A program made the position numbers and the translations under genes. Below, piece after piece: positions 1 to 4,645 of a stretch of DNA of 6,726 nucleotides (its first letter is position 1; each line of letters starts with the position of its first letter). The notes beneath the pieces were generated by a model. The model worked only from the letters and a program-made list of their open reading frames with translations. It did no database searches and had not been told where the DNA came from. This DNA comes from RGIG7213 sp045124505 (GTDB taxonomy: Bacteria > Bacillota > Clostridia > Oscillospirales > CAG-272): NCBI GenBank assembly GCA_045124505.1, contig JBGVLZ010000044.1, positions 1 through 6,726 on the forward strand. The letters are read 5' to 3'.

Positions 1-231
1 AATAGACTGGCGGGTATGTTCGACATAATCGAAAACTTAAACGGCGGCGGTCTTTCCGGTCAGGCAGGCGCTATCCGTCACGGTCTTGCAAGAGCTCTCG
101 TACAGGCTGACGAGGCAAACAAGCCCGCTCTCAAGGCTGCAGGCTTCCTCACCCGTGACCCTCGTATGAAGGAGAGAAAGAAGTACGGTCTCAAGGCCGC
201 TCGTCGCGCTCCTCAGTTCTCCAAGAGATAA
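1..231 (+). CDS. rpsI: 30S ribosomal protein S9, C-terminal part
   Basis: This is the last 76 codons of ribosomal protein S9, a small-subunit protein whose basic C-terminal tail reaches toward the P-site tRNA. The reading frame is open from base 1, so the start lies upstream of the window; bacterial S9 is normally about 130 residues. Recognisable S9 blocks are NGGGLSGQAGAIRHG (about visible residues 15-29), the LTRDPRMKERKKYG stretch and the terminal ARRAPQFSKR. The end is canonical, so the gene is intact at its 3' end even though a mobile element begins shortly after it. Its codon usage is more GC-rich than that of the element genes downstream, as expected for a highly expressed housekeeping gene. 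An rplM partner would be expected upstream but is not visible. Confidence 0.97.
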   Translation, partial: NRLAGMFDIIENLNGGGLSGQAGAIRHGLARALVQADEANKPALKAAGFLTRDPRMKERKKYGLKAARRAPQFSKR

Positions 232-253
232 TTACAGCCTTACGGCAATTATC

Positions 254-294
254 AAAAACCCCGATACCACAATGGTTTTCGGGGTTTTTCTTTT
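254..294 (+). terminator. rho-independent terminator of rpsI
   Basis: A stem with arms AAAAACCCCGA and TCGGGGTTTTT, extended inside by ACCA/TGGT around a CAA loop, is followed by a T-rich run. It lies 22 bp after the rpsI stop. Because the A-run and T-run flank the stem, it could also work on the opposite strand. Confidence 0.9.
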
Positions 295-299
295 GCAGA

Positions 300-382
300 A
301 AATTTGCCTTTGGTGCAAATTTGGTGCAAGTTTATTTTGGCGTGGGTTTTGGTGCAAGTGAAACAGCACAAAAACACGCCAA
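300..382. repeat. left-end repeats: three TTTGGTGCAA copies and inverted repeats
   Basis: The decamer TTTGGTGCAA occurs at 309-318, 320-329 and 348-357, all in the same orientation. Around the first copy, AAATTTGC (300-307) and GCAAATTT (315-322) form an inverted repeat with a 7-bp spacer, the geometry of a tyrosine recombinase core site. Further on, TTGGCGTG (337-344) and CACGCCAA (375-382) form a larger imperfect inverted repeat, with inner arms GTGC (352-355) and GCAC (366-369). Short direct repeats near one end of an integrative element are commonly arm-type integrase binding sites, so this is a plausible attL-side arm region. The function is inferred, and no matching copies were found near the right end. 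Confidence 0.5.
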
Positions 383-393
383 TTTCAATAGAA

Positions 394-430
394 GGTACAC
401 TCAATTTTGGGTGTGCCTTTTTTTATTTTC
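394..430 (+). terminator. rho-independent terminator in the left end
   Basis: A 9-bp stem (GGTACACTC with GGGTGTGCC, two G-T wobbles) has a 6-base loop and is followed by a run of seven T and then ATTTT. No gene is seen directly upstream of it inside the element, so it may insulate the element from rpsI transcription or end an unrecognised short transcript from 295-393. Confidence 0.75.
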
Positions 431-435
431 ACCGT
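426..435. repeat. candidate attL core, TTTTCACCGT
   Basis: This 10-bp sequence recurs in direct orientation at 6625-6634, just after the integrase terminator. Its position near both proposed ends makes it a candidate attachment core. It is short and in A/T-rich DNA, so a chance match is quite possible. Confidence 0.25.
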
Positions 436-520
436 CCTTTTTCTTACTGGTTTTTGGATTTTAGCTTTGCACCGCACTTTGCCTTTGACCTTGAAATTTT
501 ATATTTCGGGGGCAAAAGCA

Positions 521-563
521 GTATAGTATAAAAGTACCAAAAGATTTGGTCGATTAACTATAC
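521..563. repeat. nested inverted repeat upstream of the recombinase-like gene
   Basis: Outer arms GTATAGT (521-527) and ACTATAC (557-563) enclose inner arms ACCAAA (536-541) and TTTGGT (545-550) around a 3-base loop. It may be an operator-like site or the first of the hairpins that continue to 779. A purine-rich stretch with several GGAG motifs follows (564-610) but leads into no convincing ORF. Confidence 0.4.
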
Positions 564-618
564 AGAAAGGAGCAAAGAAAAAGGCAAGGAGCAGAAAAAA
601 GGTAGGTGGATAAGGGAG

Positions 619-779
619 TTTTGATAATATACGCATATATATCAAAACTATCATTTTGTTGTATGGAGAAACGGAGTCGCATTGAATATTTGAAATGCGA
701 CTACGCTTCTCCATACGGAAACAAGTAGGCGTATGCCTACAACGCAGAAATTAGCAACGCTGTGAGCGTTGGCAATTTC
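619..779. repeat. array of four hairpins before the 315-aa recombinase-like gene
   Basis: Four successive inverted repeats are visible. (1) TTTTGAT/ATCAAAA lies at 619-625 and 641-647, with inner TATA/TATA. (2) A long two-part stem at 661-716 has outer arms GTATGGAGAA/TTCTCCATAC, a symmetrical 5/5 internal loop and inner arms GTCGCATT/AATGCGAC around 10 bases. (3) GTAGGC/GCCTAC lies at 725-740 with a GTAT loop. (4) GAAATT/AATTTC plus CAACGCT/AGCGTTG lies at 747-779 with a GTG loop and one 2/2 mismatch. None has a T-run, so they are not terminators. A folded single-stranded DNA site (single-strand origin, transfer origin or recombination site) or a structured 5' leader RNA would both fit; the sequence does not decide. 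Confidence 0.6.
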
Positions 780-886
780 ATCATTACAGGGGTATCGTTT
801 AGCTACACTTTCGTGCACCCTAAAATTAAAATGCGAAAAGGTGGTCATTTCTACTTAATAACTTCGTCAGAAAGGGGGGCTACAAG

Positions 887-1834
887 ATGGCACGAAATAA
901 ACAGAACTTAAAGCAACAGCTTATCACACGATTAGAAAATCAACGTGTGTGCGGACAGAAAAAGGAAAAGGAACAACGAGGGGTTGAGAACTACAATAGC
1001 GGTAGAGCCGTTCGGGGCATTCATTCATACGCCACAATGAAAACCTATAAAAGCTCGGTTGCGACCTTTGCCGATTGGATGAAAACGGCACACGCTGAAG
1101 TCAGAAGCACTAACGATATAACCGAGTCGCACGTGCGTGAGTACATAGAACATCGTGCGGAGTCTTGCAGTAATTTCACGTTGTCAAAAGACCTCTCTGC
1201 AATCAATCGCAGTTTGTTTGGCTGTACCGATAATCGAGATTTCTATAAGCTCTCCGACTGGGGAGATTACAGACGGCGTACCGAGGATATAACAAACAAC
1301 AGGGGCGTACATACCGAGCACCATACCAACCACTACGCACGCAACGAGGCACAGATATTAGCACAAGCCTTTGGCTTTAGAAGAAGCTCCCTTGAGGCTG
1401 GCAAGCTGACTACCGACAACCTTGTATGGCGTGACGGTCATATTATAGGATGCTGGACTACCGAAAAAAATGGCAAGGAGCATTTGGCGTATTGCCTTTT
1501 TGATTACAGGGACACTATTGAAAAGTACGTAGCAGAGCGTGTAGAACGGCTTGGCGAGGGCTGTGCTCTATCGGACGGCATTGATAGTAATTGTGCTGTT
1601 CACCAATACCGCTCCGATTTCGTCAAAAGTGCCTATCGTGAAATGGAATACGAGTGGAGTCCTCTGCACCAGTATAGAGATTTGTTCGTTTCAGAGTCCA
1701 AGCTGGAACGAGCATTAGCTCATCCTTACTACCAAAATTACAAAGGATCATATGACCTTGAGCGTATAGGCATTATCAGCCAACTTATTTCACACAACCG
1801 CATAGAAGTGATTTTTCATCATTATTGGCGTTAA
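887..1834 (+). CDS. divergent tyrosine recombinase-like protein
   Basis: This 315-aa protein has the layout of a tyrosine site-specific recombinase but is diverged. Residues about 45-112 look like the SAM-like core-binding domain (SYATMKTYKSSVATFADWM at 47-65). The C-terminal half contains candidates for every catalytic position: R165 in FGFRRSSLEAG, a lysine at 194 or 197 in TEKNGKEH, H239 and R242 in VHQYRSDF, H303 in ISHNRIEVI, and Y313 in HHYWR at the very end. The SHNR-x5-HY ending is like that of a group of plasmid-borne recombinases, where LGHNR is usual; here G is replaced by S. The ATG is preceded by AGAAAGGGGGG (869-879), a strong Shine-Dalgarno. A hairpin array precedes it and an iteron origin follows within 3 bp of its stop. 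It could resolve plasmid multimers, act on the hairpins, or be a relic. It is not the main integrase, which is at 5414. Confidence 0.7.
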   Translation: MARNKQNLKQQLITRLENQRVCGQKKEKEQRGVENYNSGRAVRGIHSYATMKTYKSSVATFADWMKTAHAEVRSTNDITESHVREYIEHRAESCSNFTLSKDLSAINRSLFGCTDNRDFYKLSDWGDYRRRTEDITNNRGVHTEHHTNHYARNEAQILAQAFGFRRSSLEAGKLTTDNLVWRDGHIIGCWTTEKNGKEHLAYCLFDYRDTIEKYVAERVERLGEGCALSDGIDSNCAVHQYRSDFVKSAYREMEYEWSPLHQYRDLFVSESKLERALAHPYYQNYKGSYDLERIGIISQLISHNRIEVIFHHYWR

Positions 1835-1836
1835 TG

Positions 1837-2009
1837 CGTATGTCCATATGTTCCATATGTCCCACAGCATTTTCAATATATACAAAAAGCCTTATATTTC
1901 AATGCTTTTCTACATTATCCTAAGTCCGTGCCCAGTGAGTTATCATTCCTCACTGGGCTTTGTGTTCATATGTCCCATATGTCCCAAAAACAGAGAAAAC
2001 AGGGACATA
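1837..2009. other. probable replication origin: iterons around stem-loops
   Basis: This gene-free region between the recombinase-like gene and rep has classical plasmid-origin structure. CATATG cores followed by TCC or TTCC recur at 1845 and 1854, with a variant CGTATGTCC at 1837. They recur at 1967 and 1976, each followed by TCCC. An inverted copy, GGGACATA, lies at 2002-2009. Repeat spacing is 8-9 bp within clusters. Between the clusters are an A/T-rich nested inverted repeat (1866-1906; AGCATT/AATGCT and AATATA/TATATT) and a perfect 10-bp GC-rich stem (1930-1939 with 1949-1958) carrying a 9-base loop, TTATCATTC. Iterons plus a stem-loop just upstream of a HUH-SF3 rep gene match how CRESS-type and pMV158-type origins are built. 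The assignment is inferred from position and structure. Confidence 0.65.
1930..1958. repeat. origin stem-loop, 10-bp stem and 9-base loop
   Basis: Arms GCCCAGTGAG and CTCACTGGGC are perfect complements around the loop TTATCATTC. In CRESS-type replicons the nick site sits in a 9-base loop of such a stem. This loop agrees with the viral nonanucleotide TAATATTAC at 5 of 9 positions, which is only suggestive. A second reading is a terminator for the recombinase-like gene, but the following bases (TTTGTGTT) make a poor T-run. Confidence 0.55.
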
Positions 2010-2032
2010 AGAGCACAAAGTAGGTCCGTATT

Positions 2033-2039
2033 TACTACG
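2033..2039 (+). other. candidate rolling-circle nick sequence TACTACG
   Basis: TACTACG is the conserved heptamer at the nick site of the pMV158/pE194 plasmid family, and the HUH domain of the Rep here is most like that family. It overlaps a small stem (CGTA/TACG, 2027-2039) between the iterons and rep. In pMV158 the heptamer is followed by A, whereas here the next base is T. The same heptamer also occurs inside ardA (about 5039), so chance is a real alternative. Confidence 0.25.
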
Positions 2040-2080
2040 TGGGGTGGTTAAATTATATCGTTTTTCATTTTCCGTTTTTT

Positions 2081-2160
2081 GCACTATTTCTAATCTATGG
2101 CCTTTTGCAAATGCGTTCAAAACCATTTGATTTATGAACGCCAAGCGAAATGCCTATAGT
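2081..2160. promoter_or_regulatory. regulatory region upstream of the rep leader
   Basis: Bases 2081-2106 are a diverged copy of 4364-4389 (22 of 27 aligned columns identical, by hand). They are followed by an inverted repeat, GCGTTCA (2113-2119) with TGAACGC (2135-2141). A TATAGT hexamer at 2155-2160 could be a -10 box about 32 bp before the leader start codon, but no good -35 box is seen (TTATGA at 2132-2137, 17-bp spacing). The inverted repeat overlaps where the -35 would be, so it could be an operator for a repressor or for Rep itself. Confidence 0.4.
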
Positions 2161-2191
2161 AAAGAAATAAATCAAAAAGGAGATTAAAGAA

Positions 2192-2278
2192 ATGATTAAG
2201 ACTTGCTATCACGGCTGTAATACAGCCACCTACGCTATCCCCTGTAATGCTATGAAAGGAGGTATTGAAAATGGCTAA
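2192..2278 (+). CDS. 28-aa leader peptide overlapping the rep start
   Basis: A 28-codon ORF begins with ATG after AAAAAGGAG (2174-2182, 9-bp spacing). The peptide starts MIKTCYHGCNTATYAIPC and has three cysteines (5, 9 and 18). Its last codons contain the rep ribosome binding site AAAGGAGGT (2255-2263), and its TAA stop (2276-2278) lies 5 bases past the rep ATG. Ribosomes translating the leader would therefore run over the rep start region, the arrangement used for translational coupling in plasmid copy-number control. It may act through being translated rather than as a protein. The cysteine pattern leaves open a small metal-binding peptide. I do not recognise a family. Confidence 0.55.
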   Translation: MIKTCYHGCNTATYAIPCNAMKGGIENG

Positions 2279-3788
2279 ACGATCGGAACTGCGTACTATT
2301 GACCTTGAGGATGACACTTGTGAAAACATACCCAAGACCTTACATCTTGTCTTTATTCGTATTACTGTTGAGAACAAATTAAAAAAGCAAGAGTTGATTG
2401 ATGAAATAGGCGATACTGTTCTAACCTATGATGAACAATATCTTAAAGACTTTTTTAATGGGTATGAAGATGATGTTATTGAATACGCATACATATTACA
2501 CGAGAATGATAAAAACGAAAAAGGCGAGGTTGAACAAGCACATTATCACATATGTATGCGTAAAACCAATAGTACCAATTTTAAGTTTCCTACGCTTAAA
2601 CACGCTTTTCCTGTAGGTAAAATTGAACGAGGCAGAACGTGGGAATATATGCTTCAATATCTCTTGCATAAAAATTCTCCCGAAAAAACGCAACATACCA
2701 TAGAAGAAATCGTTACCAATATTGATGGTGGTACACTTGATTTGTACTTGAAGAGCACCCCATCCGTTAAGTCGAAAAACGCTTTGGAATACCAACTTGA
2801 TAAGCTTATTAACGATATTAACGATGATAAGCTTTTACAGTATCAGTTTAACGAAGCACTTGCGAATAACACCCTATACCGCCGTTTGTATGCCAAGTAT
2901 GAGCGTAAGATCAATGATGCGTTTAACGCTCAAAAAATTGCTCTTTACGAGAAGAACAAAAAGAACCGCAAGCTTAAGGTTATATATATAGATGGGGACG
3001 GCGGCTGTGGCAAAACGGCTCTTGGAATAGCATTGTGCGAATCCAAAGGCTGGTCGTACTTTATATCATCGGATGAAAACGATGCGATGGAAGGCTACGC
3101 CTCACAGTATTGTTTAATCTTGGACGATTTAAGAGATACTGCGTTTTCCTATTCCTCTTTCTTGCGTTTGATAAATACATATACAGGAAATACAGTAAAA
3201 TCGAGATATCGAAACAAAGCGTTTACAGGAGAGGTTATTATTATTCCTTCCTTTTGTCCTTTGTCCGAGTTCTACAAAGATGACCCGAAACTTGATAAAA
3301 AGAGAACGCACGTTGCGGACAAAGACTATTACGGCAAAGATCCTCTTGTTCAGTTGCATAGGCGTATAAAAACGCTCATTCGTGCAGACAAGCAGTTCTT
3401 TCATATTTACAGTCATAAGGAAGATGGAAGTGATGTATTAAGAGCTACCATCCCTAATCCAGCGTACCTACTTAAACCCGAAGAAGATACGGACGATTTT
3501 GATATTGACGATTTTGTAGGGGCAAGAGAGTTTTTTGCTCAAAAACTGATTTCCTCAAACAGAATAAGTGCCGAGGATGACGAGCTTTATAAGATGTATG
3601 AAGCCGAAAAGGATGCCTCGGAGCTTGGGCTGTTGCTTGACCTTTACGAAAGACCTATAAGCTTTGAGGTGTACAGAGATTATCATATCGCAAAACGCCT
3701 TGCCGGTGGAACGCTATATAATTCGCAAGGTAAAGAAATAACACTTGAAACATTCCAGTATCAAAAAACCTATAAAAATGAAGAATAA
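2271..3788 (+). CDS. rep: rolling-circle replication initiator, HUH endonuclease fused to SF3 helicase
   Basis: This 505-aa protein should nick one strand at the replicon origin, stay bound through a tyrosine, and unwind DNA with its helicase domain. The N-terminal domain has LHENDK (H77, D80), HYH (H91, H93) and QYLLHK (Y130). This is the order and near the spacing of the metal ligands and catalytic tyrosine of pMV158 RepB (H39, D42, H55, H57, Y99). The helicase follows: Walker A GDGGCGKT (242-249), Walker B LILDD (282-286) and a late HRRI arginine motif (about 363-366). The motif C asparagine seems replaced (IIIPSFCP, about 324-331). HUH plus SF3 is the CRESS-virus and pCRESS-plasmid architecture. 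The ATG at 2271 is preferred over the in-frame TTG at 2265 because AAAGGAGGT ends 7 bp before it. The origin lies upstream. Confidence 0.9.
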   Translation: MAKRSELRTIDLEDDTCENIPKTLHLVFIRITVENKLKKQELIDEIGDTVLTYDEQYLKDFFNGYEDDVIEYAYILHENDKNEKGEVEQAHYHICMRKTNSTNFKFPTLKHAFPVGKIERGRTWEYMLQYLLHKNSPEKTQHTIEEIVTNIDGGTLDLYLKSTPSVKSKNALEYQLDKLINDINDDKLLQYQFNEALANNTLYRRLYAKYERKINDAFNAQKIALYEKNKKNRKLKVIYIDGDGGCGKTALGIALCESKGWSYFISSDENDAMEGYASQYCLILDDLRDTAFSYSSFLRLINTYTGNTVKSRYRNKAFTGEVIIIPSFCPLSEFYKDDPKLDKKRTHVADKDYYGKDPLVQLHRRIKTLIRADKQFFHIYSHKEDGSDVLRATIPNPAYLLKPEEDTDDFDIDDFVGAREFFAQKLISSNRISAEDDELYKMYEAEKDASELGLLLDLYERPISFEVYRDYHIAKRLAGGTLYNSQGKEITLETFQYQKTYKNEE

Positions 3789-3809
3789 TATATTTGGAGG
3801 TATATACCA

Positions 3810-4106
3810 ATGAAAGCTAATTTAATTGAGATTAGAAAAAAAGACTTTGTGTCAAAAGACACTAACGAAACTATTGAGGGCTACGTTGCCACATTCCTTG
3901 TACCATCTTACAAGCCCGATTATCCACCGAGCCTTGTATCGTTTTACTTGTCTGCGGAGCACTATTTGACATATCTGCTCTTGCGTAAGCTCGATGTAGA
4001 TAAGATCAACCCTGTATATTGCGACTTAACAGGAATTGCTATGTTTGACATTGGATATGACTATAACAAAGAGAGAACTTGGCAAAAGCTGAAGTATGTG
4101 CGTTGA
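3810..4106 (+). CDS. 98-aa protein of unknown function, downstream of rep
   Basis: I do not recognise a family. The gene starts 21 bp after the rep stop with a good TTTGGAGG site (3793-3800), so it is almost surely cotranscribed with rep and probably serves replication or maintenance. The protein is near neutral (14 K/R and 13 D/E by hand count), has no signal peptide or membrane segment, and is rich in alternating hydrophobic stretches (YVATFLVP at 25-32, VSFYLSAEHYLTYLLL at 43-58), suggesting a beta-rich small fold. Its size, its place behind a rolling-circle Rep and the beta-like pattern would fit a small single-stranded DNA-binding protein. That is speculation, since no diagnostic motif is visible. 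Alternatives are a copy-control or segregation factor. Confidence 0.75.
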   Translation: MKANLIEIRKKDFVSKDTNETIEGYVATFLVPSYKPDYPPSLVSFYLSAEHYLTYLLLRKLDVDKINPVYCDLTGIAMFDIGYDYNKERTWQKLKYVR

Positions 4107-4136
4107 AATGAAAGGAATATATAGGAATGAAATTTT

Positions 4137-4165
4137 TTGAACATTGTATTGATTTTTGTTATAAT
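4137..4165 (+). promoter_or_regulatory. strong sigma-A promoter
   Basis: TTGAAC (4137-4142), a 17-bp spacer and a perfect TATAAT (4160-4165) with an extended TGT just upstream. Transcription should start near 4172. No ORF follows before the terminator at 4272. Confidence 0.75.
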
Positions 4166-4171
4166 TCCATC

Positions 4172-4315
4172 GAATAGGTTATATAGTATATAAGCCATAG
4201 TAATACTTTCGTAAGGTATAGAATTATGTAAGTCTTTCAAATTTTTATTCCTTTATTTCCTTTCTTTTAGGGTAACCCTGCCTCCGTGATGGAGGCGGGG
4301 TTGCTTCTTTTTTTG
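4172..4315 (+). ncRNA. possible small RNA or attenuated leader
   Basis: The start is inferred from the promoter at 4137-4165 and the end from the terminator T-run, giving a transcript of about 140 bases. It contains a small hairpin, ATACTTT/AAGGTAT (4205-4221, one wobble), a pyrimidine-rich stretch (about 4228-4268) and the terminator stem. No ORF with a ribosome binding site lies inside. It could be a stand-alone regulatory RNA between the replication and ardA-int modules, or the 5' leader of the ardA operon with terminator-based control. No RNA family is recognised. Confidence 0.4.
4272..4315 (+). terminator. strong rho-independent terminator
   Basis: A 14-bp stem, GTAACCCTGCCTCC with GGAGGCGGGGTTGC (two wobbles), has a GTGAT loop and is followed by TTCTTTTTTT. 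The opposite strand lacks a T-run, so it acts on + transcripts. It separates the rep operon from the ardA-xis-int genes unless it is bypassed. Confidence 0.88.
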
Positions 4316-4517
4316 CCATTTTTGAAAAAACTTTTCCAAAAATCTTATCATTGAAAAAGTTCTGCACTATTCTAAGCCTACGACCTTTTCGACCGCAACG
4401 CCAATCTCTCTTATCTTAAGAATTTTGATATGCGGCTGATCGTTATAACACAAATCTCAAATTTATAAAATCATAATGACTGTAGCTTAAGGCACATTAG
4501 CAGAAAGGAGCAGAACA
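4316..4517. promoter_or_regulatory. gene-free region upstream of ardA with repeat copy B
   Basis: It holds an 11-bp inverted repeat with one mismatch (4329-4339, AACTTTTCCAA; 4351-4361, TTGAAAAAGTT). Directly after it is the sequence at 4364-4389 that resembles 2081-2106 upstream of rep. The rest (4390-4517) is A/T-rich. TATAAA (4464-4469) and CATAAT (4472-4477) could be -10 boxes, but neither has a convincing -35 box. Shared repeats before the rep leader and the ardA module suggest a common regulator. Confidence 0.35.
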
Positions 4518-4637
4518 ATGATTGTTAAGAAATAAGATAATGGAAAAACACCAAAAAAAGAGATTGAGTCTATTCTATTGCAAGAATTCAAAAATCTCAA
4601 AGATTTTAAGAAATTTTTTAAGAAATTTGAAAGGTAA
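4518..4637 (+). pseudogene. small ORF interrupted by an early TAA, upstream of ardA
   Basis: AAAGGAG (4504-4510) sits 7 bp before an ATG at 4518, a near-ideal start, yet the sixth codon is TAA (4533-4535). The same frame then stays open for 33 more codons, encoding a charged, lysine-rich helical-looking stretch with KTPKKEIESILLQEF and ending KKFER, to a second TAA 8 bp before ardA. This looks like a 39-codon gene with one nonsense change, for example TAT or AAA to TAA. Alternatives are a deliberate 5-codon mini-leader coupled to ardA, or chance. No family is recognised. Confidence 0.4.
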
Positions 4638-4645
4638 AAAGAATT

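Noticed and set aside
251..258. 8-bp match ATCAAAAA between the rpsI 3' flank and 6577-6584 as an att core
   Set aside because: Short, A-rich and diverging at once on both sides; expected by chance.
304..531. 75-codon open frame in the left end
   Set aside because: It starts at TTG without a ribosome binding site, runs through the TTTGGTGCAA repeats and a terminator stem with its T-run, and has a low-complexity aromatic-rich translation.
661..779. Hairpins as integron attC sites or a CRISPR array
   Set aside because: The R box GTTRRRY/RYYYAAC pattern of attC is not present, and the hairpins differ from each other with no repeated unit or regular spacers.
606..905. GTG-started 40-codon frame (606-728) that stays open for 59 more codons beyond its TAG
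   Set aside because: It coincides with the hairpin array, its start lacks a well-spaced binding site, and the continuation overlaps the strong start of the gene at 887. Readthrough would be needed and nothing else supports it.
1848..2051. 67-codon open frame across the origin region
   Set aside because: It consists of the iterons and stem-loop read as codons and has no ribosome binding site.
2496..2795. Minus-strand 99-codon open frame inside rep
   Set aside because: It lies within the HUH domain coding region of rep, which is well supported; no start signal.
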